Assembly: GCF_001442615.1 (NCBI RefSeq)
Contig: NZ_LMXN01000010.1
Coordinates: 124,001 to 188,000 of the forward strand
Origin: Algoriphagus resistens
GTDB lineage: Bacteria > Bacteroidota > Bacteroidia > Cytophagales > Cyclobacteriaceae
DNA: 64,000 bases
Reading direction: 5' to 3'
Part shown: positions 16,899 to 25,624 of the stretch, in pieces
How positions within the stretch are numbered: position 1 is the stretch's first letter
Layout: each line of letters opens with the position of its first letter
Notes under the pieces: generated by a model
Seen by the model: the letters and a program-made list of their open reading frames with translations, nothing else
What the model was told of the DNA's origin: nothing
Database searches by the model: none
Translations under genes and position numbers: made by a program

Positions 16899-16935
16899 AG
16901 TATTTTAGAAAGGTAAACTATTCTCAGTTCAGGGG

Positions 16936-18729
16936 CTACTTTTCTTGCTGAAAGCGGATCCCCATCAATTCCATGAGTTTATGTGCATTGAAACTCGGGC
17001 ATGCTCCCCGTTTTATTTTGTAATCAAAGTCAATATTCTGATCGTGGATTTCCGAATGGAAACTGAAATTCTTCACTGATTCCATCCTTGTCTCCAGGTC
17101 TGCCAGTTCAATATCATGCGTACTGATTATACCGAAAGCCATCGTATTATCCACTTGTCTGATCAATGCTTCTGACCCGGCAATCCGATCTTCTGTATTA
17201 GTTCCCTTCAATATTTCATCCAATAAGAAGAAGACCTGCTCTCCTTTCTCAATTCTGTCTATCAACAGCTTGATCCGACTAAGTTCGGCATAAAAGGAAC
17301 TCACACTTTCTCCCAAATTATCCGTATTACGCATACTGGTGTAAAGCTGAAACCCGCTCAAACCAAACTCCTCGGCAAAAGGACTTAAGCCTAGATTGAC
17401 CAACACACAATTAATGCCCAACGTTCGCATGAAGGTCGTTTTTCCACTCATATTTGCTCCCGTCAGCAAAATTATACGCTGGTTATTGTCAATACTGAAA
17501 TCATTTGGTACGGCTAGGCCTGGCATAAGCAAGGGATGAGAAACCATTTTTCCCTCCACGCCATGAGCCACAGATATCACCTTCCCTTTTCCGCCTACTT
17601 CATTTTCGAACGCTCCCAAGGAAACCAATACTTCCCATTGCACCAGCTGATCGGGGAAATCAGCAACAAGTTTCCCATACTTTCTCTTCCAGGAACCCAA
17701 TCTAAGGTACAAAAACAGGTCAGTCCAAAACAATAAGTTGAGGGGGATATAAAGCAGGTTGACTCTATTCTGTATCCATAATCCCAAACTATCCAGCTGA
17801 TCAAACAGCCTGGAGGCTTTGGTCCCTTTGGTAAGAAACGGGGATTGCATTGCTGTCAATAAAGGGGAATTAAACTGTTGATCTTCTAAAACAGCCAACC
17901 AGTACCGATATGTTTTTAATTGATCCCGACTGGGGATTGATTCAGCAGCTTTTTTCAATTGCGAGAAAACCATACCCAAAAAAACCATCCCGATCAATAT
18001 CCAGACTCCAAAAAATGCACCGGGTACAATTCCAATATAGGTCAGCACTGAAAGAATCAGTCCACCTACAGGCCCTAAGGCAGCGGCAACGTAAATCAAG
18101 CGGTTGCCAGGGTCCTCCTCATGAAGCCAGTGGACCCATCCTGCATTTGATTTCTCTTCATTGTGAAAGGCAATTCCTATACTTTCCATTGCAAACAGAA
18201 AGTCGGCTTTCGTAGATAACTCGCCCGTAGCTAGCCGGAAAGTCTCCGCTTTGCCTAAGTTAAAGGCCGCTTTCATTTTTGTGGCAAGAGCTTCTTTGCC
18301 CCTTTTTGAGACCGTATGATTCAGTAATTGAAAAAGAGAATGCTCACCAAACAAATCAAGGTCGTTGGAAAAAGGATGGGTTTTCTCCTGAAATTCTATT
18401 CCTGAATCAAGGTCTTTAAGTTTTCTGCCTACCCTCATTTCTCTTCTAAGATTCATCTTCCCCAATGCCAGATAGATAGCCTCCTGATCTTTATGATCAT
18501 TATATTTTCCTATCAATAAAATAAATACATAGACAGAAACTCCAAAAAACAGAAACCAAACAGGGCTCTCGGAAACCGACAATACAAATAATCCCCCCAT
18601 GGCCACAAAGACCACTAGCCGGAGTAAGGATAATTTTACCACCTTATTTTTTACCGTTTGCAGCTTCTCTTCGAGACCGGAATTTTCAAAATCAAATCCT
18701 TTCATGCCCAAAGATAGGAATTGAAACAT
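16936..18729 (-). CDS. Membrane-anchored MutS-related ATPase
   Basis: The 597-residue protein combines hydrophobic membrane segments (about 35-75 and 215-265) with a C-terminal MutS-type ATPase. Walker A is GANMSGKTT (about 420-428), and the signature region is NLGESVSSFYAELSRIK. Walker B is VFFLLDEILKGTNTEDR, and the His switch is ISTHDIELADLE. It has no mismatch-recognition or connector domain, so it is not canonical mismatch-repair MutS. Membrane-embedded MutS-like proteins of this kind are common in Bacteroidota and their function is unknown. It is a single-gene unit upstream of purK with about 37 bases between. Confidence 0.88.
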   Translation of the reverse strand: MFQFLSLGMKGFDFENSGLEEKLQTVKNKVVKLSLLRLVVFVAMGGLFVLSVSESPVWFLFFGVSVYVFILLIGKYNDHKDQEAIYLALGKMNLRREMRVGRKLKDLDSGIEFQEKTHPFSNDLDLFGEHSLFQLLNHTVSKRGKEALATKMKAAFNLGKAETFRLATGELSTKADFLFAMESIGIAFHNEEKSNAGWVHWLHEEDPGNRLIYVAAALGPVGGLILSVLTYIGIVPGAFFGVWILIGMVFLGMVFSQLKKAAESIPSRDQLKTYRYWLAVLEDQQFNSPLLTAMQSPFLTKGTKASRLFDQLDSLGLWIQNRVNLLYIPLNLLFWTDLFLYLRLGSWKRKYGKLVADFPDQLVQWEVLVSLGAFENEVGGKGKVISVAHGVEGKMVSHPLLMPGLAVPNDFSIDNNQRIILLTGANMSGKTTFMRTLGINCVLVNLGLSPFAEEFGLSGFQLYTSMRNTDNLGESVSSFYAELSRIKLLIDRIEKGEQVFFLLDEILKGTNTEDRIAGSEALIRQVDNTMAFGIISTHDIELADLETRMESVKNFSFHSEIHDQNIDFDYKIKRGACPSFNAHKLMELMGIRFQQEK

Positions 18730-18815
18730 GCTAACTGATCAAATTGGCGCAATCCTTGCCACCTCTACCAATTTTAGAGCGCAACTGCTGTTTCTACACA
18801 CACTGCACTACACCC

Positions 18816-18995
18816 ATGGAAAAAAGTAAACGCAAGAAAACAACTGAAAAGGACACAGAAGCCGAAGAATGGGATCTATCTGAGGGAATGGGAATTCTGC
18901 CCGATGATGTACCATTTACACAAAACATTGGCTGCGTAGGTGGAAAAACCAAAAAGCCTGCAAGCGCTAAATCAAAATCATCCAAACAAAAATAA
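18816..18995 (+). CDS. Small basic/acidic protein of unknown function (59 aa)
   Basis: The protein reads MEKSKRKKTTEKDTEAEEWD, then LSEGMGILPDDVPFTQNIGC and a Lys/Ser-rich end. The central motif (DLSxGxGxLPDDVxxTQNIGC) looks conserved and is the reason I consider this a real gene. A TTG start 72 bases upstream would add a Cys/Pro-rich extension without coding character, so ATG 18816 is preferred. No function is known. It starts 24 bases before the lipoprotein gene region and may be cotranscribed with it. Confidence 0.65.
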   Translation: MEKSKRKKTTEKDTEAEEWDLSEGMGILPDDVPFTQNIGCVGGKTKKPASAKSKSSKQK

Positions 18996-19018
18996 CCAAA
19001 CACCAATTTAACAACTCA

Positions 19019-19846
19019 ATGAAAAATCTACCAAACAACCCCCTATTACTATTAGTAATGTCTGTCGTATTTCTCTTCTCTGCCTGCGATACCAACGAGG
19101 CACCTGAACCGGATGTTTCCGTTATAGAAGAAGATGCTGAGGCAACTATGGCCTTTGAAGATCTGGACAACCTCACCTTGACTGTACTCAGCAATTCTGG
19201 TTTTAGCGCAAGAACCACCCGTGAAATCCCCGCAGGAGATATTTGCGAAGGAGCATTGGTCAATGTTGATGAAGAAAATAAGATGATTACCGTCGATTTC
19301 GGAGATGGATGCACCAGCCCTAGCGGTGTGACCAGAAAAGGAATTGTGATGCTTTCCTATACAGGCAACCTGCTTTTCACCGGGGCAAAAATCATTACAA
19401 CATTTGATGGATATGAGGTAGATGGACTTAAAGTAGAGGGCACCAGAACAATCTCCAACAAAGGCGGGGACCTGGAGACTAACACGATCAACCTGGAAGT
19501 AACAGTCCAAAATGGTAAGGTTACCTGGTCTGACGGCACCTCGGTAACATTTAACAGTGACCAAGTACGAGCGCTCAAGCTTGGTACCCAAGGAGATTAC
19601 CAGGTTACTATCACCGGTACTGCCAACGGAACAAGCCGCGGAGGATATGAGTACACTTCCTCTATTACGGATGAATTGGTTTACACTAAAAGCTGCATTG
19701 AATCAGGGGTAAGTTCGGCACTTTCCGGAATAGTTGCCTTTCAATACAGAGGAATTGAGGCATCTGTGGATTATGGGAATGATGAATGTGACAACATGGC
19801 TACCATTAATTATCCAGGAGGATCTAAACCAGTGACATTAGATTAA
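19019..19846 (+). CDS. Secreted lipoprotein of unknown function
   Basis: The 275-residue protein has a lipoprotein signal peptide with lipobox FSAC (Cys23). A Asp/Glu-rich stretch follows, then a beta-rich domain with VDFGDGCTSPSGVTRKGIV and repeated Thr/Gly beta strands (TVQNGKVTWSDGTSVTF). It contains several paired cysteines in the mature part. Such proteins are abundant on the surface or periplasmic face in Bacteroidota. I recognise no catalytic motif. It ends 25 bases before a terminator hairpin. Confidence 0.85.
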   Translation: MKNLPNNPLLLLVMSVVFLFSACDTNEAPEPDVSVIEEDAEATMAFEDLDNLTLTVLSNSGFSARTTREIPAGDICEGALVNVDEENKMITVDFGDGCTSPSGVTRKGIVMLSYTGNLLFTGAKIITTFDGYEVDGLKVEGTRTISNKGGDLETNTINLEVTVQNGKVTWSDGTSVTFNSDQVRALKLGTQGDYQVTITGTANGTSRGGYEYTSSITDELVYTKSCIESGVSSALSGIVAFQYRGIEASVDYGNDECDNMATINYPGGSKPVTLD

Positions 19847-19870
19847 TCATCTTTAGATTATAAATCCAAA

Positions 19871-19901
19871 CGGCTATCTTTCCCAGATAGTCGTTTTTTT
19901 T
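19871..19901 (+). terminator. Terminator of the lipoprotein gene abutting the nitroreductase start
   Basis: CGGCTATCT (19871-19879) pairs with AGATAGTCG (19885-19893, one G-T pair), followed by a T run up to 19901. The nitroreductase ATG is the next triplet, so the hairpin also lies in that gene's leader. Confidence 0.8.
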
Positions 19902-20579
19902 ATGGAAAAGAAAATAATTGGGGGTTTCAGGCACGTACGATACGAACAAACCCAGATTAACCCGGAGGAAATGATTCTTCGCTCTGAGCGATTTTATGCG
20001 GAAATGGATAACAGACGTACGGTGCGCGAGTTTGATACCCGCCCAATTCCAATAGAAGTCTTGGAAAACATAATCCTCACGGCAAGTACAGCTCCTTCTG
20101 GTGCGCACAAGCAGCCCTGGACATTTTGTCTTGTTTCTGATTCCCGCATTAAAAAGAAGATTAGAGACGCCGCGGAAGAAGAAGAAAAAATCAGCTATTC
20201 GACCAGAATGCCTGAAACATGGAAATCGGATCTGAAACCATTGGGGACAAGCTGGGAAAAGCCTTTTTTGGAAGATGCGCCTTATCTGATAGTTGTTTTC
20301 AAACAATCCTATGGCTTGGAAAACGGTGAAAAAGTCCAGCATTATTACGTCAGTGAATCTGTAGGTATAGCCTGCGGGTTTTTGATCGCTGCTATACACC
20401 AGGCCGGTCTAGTTGCTGTAACCCATACACCAAGCCCCATGAATTTTCTAAGTGAAATTCTGCAAAGACCATTCAATGAAAAACCTTACTTATTAATTCC
20501 CGTCGGGTATCCGAAAGCTGAAACCTATGTGCCAGACATCCACAGAAAGCCACTAGAGGAAGTCCTAAAAAAATTCTAA
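19902..20579 (+). CDS. Nitroreductase family protein, BluB/iodotyrosine deiodinase-like
   Basis: This 225-residue FMN oxidoreductase has the family opening MDNRRTVREFDTRPIP (FMN-contacting Arg pair), the TASTAPSGAHKQPW substrate/flavin loop, and the C-terminal LLIPVGYPKAETYVP. The long N-terminal extension and the SGAHKQPW motif place it with the BluB/iodotyrosine-deiodinase branch rather than NfsA/NfsB. Likely activities are dehalogenation or reduction of aromatic substrates; the actual substrate is unknown. The start ATG directly follows a terminator T-tract, so expression may rely on read-through or on a promoter inside the preceding gene. Confidence 0.9.
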   Translation: MEKKIIGGFRHVRYEQTQINPEEMILRSERFYAEMDNRRTVREFDTRPIPIEVLENIILTASTAPSGAHKQPWTFCLVSDSRIKKKIRDAAEEEEKISYSTRMPETWKSDLKPLGTSWEKPFLEDAPYLIVVFKQSYGLENGEKVQHYYVSESVGIACGFLIAAIHQAGLVAVTHTPSPMNFLSEILQRPFNEKPYLLIPVGYPKAETYVPDIHRKPLEEVLKKF

Positions 20580-20583
20580 ACAC

Positions 20584-20630
20584 AAAAGAGGCTGTCCAAG
20601 AATTTATTTTTTAACAGCCTCTTTTGTTTT
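20584..20630. terminator. Bidirectional terminator between the nitroreductase and the MscS gene
   Basis: AAAAGAGGCTGT (20584-20595) pairs with ACAGCCTCTTTT (20614-20625) over an 18-base loop. A T run follows on the plus side and the A run on the left serves the minus strand. Confidence 0.85.
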
Positions 20631-20637
20631 GCAGCTT

Positions 20638-21501
20638 TTAAGAATTTGATTCCTCTTCCGCTGCTTTTTCTTTGATTTGATGTACCACCCGTTGTGGGAA
20701 CGGAATTTCAATTCCATGCTTCTCAAACTCAGAATTAATTGCTTCCATTCCCGCAAAATACAGTGGCCACATATCTGCTGATTTAGCCCATACCCGCACC
20801 ACAATATCCAATGAGCTGTCGCCAAAATTATTCAGGGCAACAAATGGAGCTGGTTCTTGCAATGTCCTTGGATCATTTTCAAATATGTTCAAAATGATCT
20901 CTTTTGCCTGTTTTATATTAGTACCATAAGCTACGCCTACCTTCAGCTCTGCCCTTCTGGTTTCCTGCGTGCTCATGTTCACGATATCAGAATTTGCCAA
21001 ATTACCATTTGGTATAATCACTTCCTGGTTATCAAATGTCATCAGGTGAGTGTAGAGAATCTGAACTTTGGATACTACTCCGGTATGTCCCTGTGCTACT
21101 ATTACATGCCCAACCTTGAAAGGCTTGAAAGCCAAGATCAAAATACCGCCGGCAAAATTGGAAAGAGATCCTTGGAGTGCCAGGCCAATAGCTAAACCCG
21201 CTGCACCGAAGATTGCTAAAAACGAGGTAGCATCTACCCCCAGGGTGACCGCTACCCCCACAAATAAGGCAGCGAACAGCATTATTTTAGCAAATCCAAA
21301 GAGAAACTCATTTAAGGATGGTGTATCATCCCTTTTCTCAAGATAATGTTTGATGGCATTTAGTAGCTTTTTTACTATAAATCTACCTACAAAATAGACT
21401 ACAACTGCCGCTAAGAGCCTAAGGGCTACCTCTGCAGCCAGACTAATCCCCTGTGCATAAAGCGCATCTGTTGTTTCCTTAGAAATTCCCCAATCTTCCA
21501 T
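20638..21501 (-). CDS. Small-conductance mechanosensitive channel, MscS family
   Basis: The 287-residue protein has three N-terminal membrane segments (about 20-45, 65-90, 95-125). The third is the Gly/Ala-rich pore helix (ATSFLAIFGAAGLAIGLALQ). It is followed by the MscS beta domain with SLSNFAGGILILAFKPFKVG and VEIQILYTHLMTFDNQEVIIPNG-like sequence, and a C-terminal cytoplasmic cage. It opens on membrane tension and protects cells during hypo-osmotic shock. The size is that of the basic MscS channel. It is a single-gene unit immediately downstream of the polyketide methyltransferase on the same strand (27-base gap). Confidence 0.95.
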   Translation of the reverse strand: MEDWGISKETTDALYAQGISLAAEVALRLLAAVVVYFVGRFIVKKLLNAIKHYLEKRDDTPSLNEFLFGFAKIMLFAALFVGVAVTLGVDATSFLAIFGAAGLAIGLALQGSLSNFAGGILILAFKPFKVGHVIVAQGHTGVVSKVQILYTHLMTFDNQEVIIPNGNLANSDIVNMSTQETRRAELKVGVAYGTNIKQAKEIILNIFENDPRTLQEPAPFVALNNFGDSSLDIVVRVWAKSADMWPLYFAGMEAINSEFEKHGIEIPFPQRVVHQIKEKAAEEESNS

Positions 21502-21528
21502 GATTACTGATTTTTGGTTGATGATTAA

Positions 21529-22233
21529 CTAAAATTTTATAGTCACTTGCCAGCGAAAAGCCCAATGCCAGCTTATTTTAAAATTGTCCAATTTAGCCGA
21601 TTTCAAAATTCGATGCAGGTCTGATTTCGAAAAACTCCTCAATACGGATAGAGATGCATCGTTCTGCACCATTTTGGATTTGCTGAACAGCTTGGTTAGA
21701 ACTTGAATACTATAGTATGCAAACCAATGCCTATGAAGGTCATTAATGACAATCCCCAATCTGGATTTCTCTTGAAGAGATTTCAACAAAACAACTAACT
21801 GAGTGTCTGTAAAATGATGTGTAAAGAGCGTGCAAGTAGAGACATCTACTTTTTCTTCCGAAAACCCAACGTCAAAAACATTCTGGGCCCTCCAGGCTAC
21901 TTCAGGCAAGTGTGCTAACCTAACTGCCGCGAGGTCTATAATGTTCCTGTTGGCATCTATTCCTGTAAAGGTAACCTCTTTTTTTTGACTTTTTGCCCAT
22001 TCATCCATCACTTGGATCATGTCTCCGCCTCCGCAGCCTATATCTGCCACGGTATAGGAAGGCTGTGGATAACTTTTAAAAATCTCCGCAAGTCCAGCTG
22101 TAGTCACATAATTGCCTCCCAGCCAGCGGTTGATGGTTTTTAGCTCCCCTAAAGTCTGATTTAGTTCCTCGCCAGAACAATTGAGGTCATCCATCAACTC
22201 TTTTTCTTCGCTTCTTTGCGCAAAAAGACCCAT
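21529..22233 (-). CDS. Class I SAM-dependent methyltransferase of the type III PKS cluster
   Basis: The 234-residue protein has the SAM-binding motif I VADIGCGGGDMIQVM (about 65-80), acidic motif II FTGIDANRNIID, and a later motif with FTHHFTDTQLVVLLKSL. Its start codon overlaps the polyketide synthase stop by one base (TAATG), so it is coupled to that enzyme and most likely O- or C-methylates its product. A short helical N-terminus precedes the Rossmann fold. The exact acceptor cannot be told from sequence. Confidence 0.88.
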   Translation of the reverse strand: MGLFAQRSEEKELMDDLNCSGEELNQTLGELKTINRWLGGNYVTTAGLAEIFKSYPQPSYTVADIGCGGGDMIQVMDEWAKSQKKEVTFTGIDANRNIIDLAAVRLAHLPEVAWRAQNVFDVGFSEEKVDVSTCTLFTHHFTDTQLVVLLKSLQEKSRLGIVINDLHRHWFAYYSIQVLTKLFSKSKMVQNDASLSVLRSFSKSDLHRILKSAKLDNFKISWHWAFRWQVTIKF

Positions 22234-23309
22234 TATTTTTCCAAAAGTAAAGTTTCCAAGGTAAGCCCGGGGCCAAAACCCATGGATAGAATTTCTCCCT
22301 GAATCTTATTATCCCGCATCATCCGCTCCAGCACAAACAGCAGGGTTGCCGAAGACATATTCCCAAAATTTTCCAACACTTCCATCGCATGAATATTCAC
22401 CGATTCCGGCAATTCAAATGCCTCCTGTACCTTTTGAAGGATCACCTTGCCTCCAGGGTGAATCGCAAAGTTGTCCACAGTGGATAACTTGAATTTTTCT
22501 TCAAAAATTTCCTTGAATTGCTGTATGCCTTTAGATAACAGTACGGGAATATATTTACTCAGGCGCATTTCAAAACCATAATCCCCTATTCCCCAAGCCA
22601 TATCACCTCCTCCTTCCCAAAGTACCTGGCTTAAGTAGGATCTGATCTTCAGTCCTGCATTGGATTTCATAATCAGCGCCGCTGCCGCCCCATCTCCAAA
22701 GAGTGAGTTGGCAAGGATATTATCTTCCTCATACGCTTTCTGAAAATGCAGGGTACAAAGTTCTACAGACACCAGCATTACTTTGGCTTCCGGTTCTGCC
22801 CTTACTATTTTATCTGCCAGTTTCATTCCGGTTAAAGCGGCGTAACATCCCATAAAATGTACGCAATAGCGCTCTGTGCTGCCATCCAGGCCAAGCCTTC
22901 GCATCAACTCCAGTTCCACTCCCGGAGCTGTCATTCCAGTACAGGAAACCAAAATCAAATGAGTGATCTGTGGGGCTTTTACTTCCGTCTTAGAAAGGCA
23001 ATCAACAATAGCTTGCTCACAAAGCTGCGGGGCGGCGTTTAGAAAAACTTCCATTCTAGTCTTCGTGCCGGGGAATGGTTCAAAATCTTTTGATTTCGGA
23101 AAAAAAGTAAAGTCGTTGGGGTCGTCCTTTTCAAAATCATCCAGTACACTATATCGCCTGGAAATCCCGGATTTTCTATAAAGAAAATTCAGCTTTCTCG
23201 CCTCCTGTTTATCTAACTGATGGGCTTTTTGCATAAAGACTGCAATAGCAGACTGGTCAATCGGTTTTCCCGGATTTGACAAGCCAATGCTTACTAAACT
23301 GCTATTCAT
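22233..23309 (-). CDS. Type III polyketide synthase (chalcone/stilbene synthase family)
   Basis: The 358-residue enzyme condenses malonyl-CoA units on an acyl-CoA starter without an acyl carrier protein. The catalytic triad is seen at Cys123 (VSCTGMTAPG), His284 (FAIHPGGK) and Asn317 (LENFGNMSS), and the C-terminal GFGPGLT signature loop is intact. It heads a minus-strand operon with the methyltransferase. The UbiA prenyltransferase gene starts about 200 bases away in the opposite direction. Products of the family include alkylresorcinols, phloroglucinols and pyrones; which one is made here is unknown. Confidence 0.96.
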   Translation of the reverse strand: MNSSLVSIGLSNPGKPIDQSAIAVFMQKAHQLDKQEARKLNFLYRKSGISRRYSVLDDFEKDDPNDFTFFPKSKDFEPFPGTKTRMEVFLNAAPQLCEQAIVDCLSKTEVKAPQITHLILVSCTGMTAPGVELELMRRLGLDGSTERYCVHFMGCYAALTGMKLADKIVRAEPEAKVMLVSVELCTLHFQKAYEEDNILANSLFGDGAAAALIMKSNAGLKIRSYLSQVLWEGGGDMAWGIGDYGFEMRLSKYIPVLLSKGIQQFKEIFEEKFKLSTVDNFAIHPGGKVILQKVQEAFELPESVNIHAMEVLENFGNMSSATLLFVLERMMRDNKIQGEILSMGFGPGLTLETLLLEK

Positions 23310-23509
23310 AAAAAGAAATTTGGATTCAAAGAATACTCCGTTGCTTCACTCAGATGTAAAGTGCCTGGCTTGTTTATTCTAATACGGTGCCGAAATGTTT
23401 CTTCCTTTAAAAATTTCATTAGATCAAGTTAATTGATTATTTCTAAATTGGTGAATGCATCGTAACCACACACCGCGGAAAAAGTTATAAGTCCAATCGA
23501 TCTGACAAC

Positions 23510-24406
23510 ATGATTTCTCTTTCCAGTATCAAGCACTTACGGATTCCTTTTTCGCTCTTTTTGATGCCGGTGTTTTTCTTTGCCCTGGCACTTACACCCA
23601 ATCACAATGGGTCAAGGATTACATGGGTTTTCATTGCAATCCATTTCTTTCTTTATCCATCAAGCAACGGCTACAACAGTTACTTTGATAAGGACGAAGA
23701 AAGCATAGGTGGGCTGAAGTTCCCGCCTAAGGTCACCAAAGATCTCTATTGGCTTTCCCTGGTCTTTTTCCTGGTTGCCATCGGCATTGGGGCTACTATT
23801 AATTTGGGTTTTGCCCTGATGCTTTTGATTTATGGTCTGGTAAGTATGGCTTACTCACATCCAATGGTCCGTATCAAAAAATATCCATGGCTGAGCTGGT
23901 TTATTGCAGGTTTATTTCAAGGTTATTTCACATTTGCAATGACCTATGCCGGACTCAGCGATTTGAATATCGAAGTGCTTAATAAGCCTCATGTGGCCAT
24001 ACCGGGCATTTTGACGAGTTTGATGCTATGGGGAAACTATCCCCTGACACAGGTCTATCAACACGGTGAAGATAGTCGAAGAGGTGACCGTACACTAAGT
24101 TTAGTATTGGGAATCAAAGGCACTTTTCTCTTTTCCGCTCTGGTGTTTATGGTGACAGGGGCTTCTTTCGCCTGGTTTTTTCTCGACCGTAATCAAACGC
24201 AAGTCCTGTGGATATACCTGGCCGCGATGACGCCGATAATGCTTTACTTCCTGACCTGGTTTAATTTTATAAGGCTGAATCCGACTAAGTACGCAAACTA
24301 TAACTGGGCTATGGGAATGAATTATTTTTCTTCCCTCGCGCTAAATGCTTTTTTCATCTACTACTTTCTGGAAAACACTCAGATTTTACAGGCGCTAGGT
24401 TACTAA
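23510..24406 (+). CDS. UbiA family prenyltransferase of the type III PKS cluster
   Basis: The 298-residue membrane protein has about nine hydrophobic spans and both Asp-rich motifs of UbiA enzymes: NSYFDKDEES near residue 60 and EDSRRGDRTLSLVLG near residue 180. These bind Mg2+ and the isoprenyl diphosphate. UbiA enzymes prenylate aromatic acceptors. Next to a type III PKS the likely acceptor is the polyketide ring. The first motif has Ser in place of the usual Asp after Asn, a small departure. It is divergent from the PKS operon and overlaps the convergent FAD oxidoreductase by 4 bases. Confidence 0.92.
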   Translation: MISLSSIKHLRIPFSLFLMPVFFFALALTPNHNGSRITWVFIAIHFFLYPSSNGYNSYFDKDEESIGGLKFPPKVTKDLYWLSLVFFLVAIGIGATINLGFALMLLIYGLVSMAYSHPMVRIKKYPWLSWFIAGLFQGYFTFAMTYAGLSDLNIEVLNKPHVAIPGILTSLMLWGNYPLTQVYQHGEDSRRGDRTLSLVLGIKGTFLFSALVFMVTGASFAWFFLDRNQTQVLWIYLAAMTPIMLYFLTWFNFIRLNPTKYANYNWAMGMNYFSSLALNAFFIYYFLENTQILQALGY

Positions 24407-25518
24407 AATGGTCTCCCATGTGTGTTTTTTATAATTTGCTTTGCCACAAAAGGCACATGCCGGATTAGTTTTCCGGTGAAAACCGATGCCTGTTTAGCGC
24501 CGAAAAACCTCTGGATTTTTCGGCCAAACCACAACCTTCGTTCAAAATGTAATTTCCACGAAGACCTGTACAAGTGCTCCGTTTCCTGCCTCGGCTTTCC
24601 GGCTAAAACTGCTTCTGCGGCCAATTTACCCGATTGGATAGCCATCGCCATTCCATTGCCACAAAGTGGGGCAATCAGTCCTGCTGAATCCCCCACCATG
24701 AGGATATGATTCTCCATAGGATTCTTGCTCTCAAAATTAATTTCATTAATCACTTCGGGCTTTTCGAAGAGAAACTCGCTTTCAGTAAACAAGCGTTTGA
24801 GATCCGGGTTTTTCCACAAAATCTCCTGCTCCAATACCTCAATTGATCCGTACTTTCTCAGGTGATCCCGGTTTCCCAAATAGCAAAGATTTGATTTACT
24901 CTTTTCTATTGCATTCACACCGCAATATCCCCCTTCGAAGTTGTAAAGCGCCACAGTTTCCCGATCAAAATCTGATTTGATATGATATTTCACACCGATA
25001 TAAGGACTCCTTTTTTCGATAAACCTCCGCTTCAGGATTTTATCCAGCTTGGATCTTTTCCCAAAAGCCCCGATCACATAATCTGCTTCCAACCTGCTCC
25101 CATCAGCAAGTTCCACGGTAAACTGATCCGCTCTATCGTGAAATAATACAGACTCTGCCTGCACACCGGTTTTTACCTCAGCTCCTATTTCCGATACTTT
25201 CTGGAAAAGGTGCTCGTCCAGCACATATCTGCTAACTCCAAACCCTCCCAGATCCAATGGAACCGTAGTGCTTTTACCCGTAGTATCCGAGAACAAAAAT
25301 TTAGTTATCCGGGGTAATTCAAATTGTTGGGGCATAAGCCCTTCCCTAGTCAAAAAACCAAGGACTTCATTGGACAGGTACTCTCCACAAACTCTATGAA
25401 ACGGATAACTTTTCTTTTCCACCAAACAAACCTCCTGCCCATTTTTGGCCAGTAAATAGGCAGAAATCAGCCCTGCAAGACCTCCTCCTACCACTACAAT
25501 TTTGCGCTTACCCATCAT
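24403..25518 (-). CDS. FAD-dependent oxidoreductase (geranylgeranyl reductase-like) of the PKS cluster
   Basis: The 371-residue flavoprotein opens with an FAD dinucleotide-binding fold VVVGGGLAGLISAYLLAKNG. It has the HRVCGEYLSN loop, the GD motif HILMVGDSAGLIAPLCGNGM (about 280-300), and a C-terminal helical region. This is the p-hydroxybenzoate-hydroxylase/geranylgeranyl-reductase superfamily, which hydroxylates aromatics or reduces prenyl double bonds. Both reactions would make sense on a prenylated polyketide. Its 3' end overlaps the UbiA gene by 4 bases (CTAA), locking the two genes into a convergent pair. Confidence 0.9.
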   Translation of the reverse strand: MMGKRKIVVVGGGLAGLISAYLLAKNGQEVCLVEKKSYPFHRVCGEYLSNEVLGFLTREGLMPQQFELPRITKFLFSDTTGKSTTVPLDLGGFGVSRYVLDEHLFQKVSEIGAEVKTGVQAESVLFHDRADQFTVELADGSRLEADYVIGAFGKRSKLDKILKRRFIEKRSPYIGVKYHIKSDFDRETVALYNFEGGYCGVNAIEKSKSNLCYLGNRDHLRKYGSIEVLEQEILWKNPDLKRLFTESEFLFEKPEVINEINFESKNPMENHILMVGDSAGLIAPLCGNGMAMAIQSGKLAAEAVLAGKPRQETEHLYRSSWKLHFERRLWFGRKIQRFFGAKQASVFTGKLIRHVPFVAKQIIKNTHGRPF

Positions 25519-25624
25519 GAACTACCTTTAACTTTACAAATATACCGCTCATCAAAAATGAAGACTCCTTACAGATGCTTTCTTGAAATTCATAGTTTAG
25601 AATTTACCTAACCAAATATTAACT

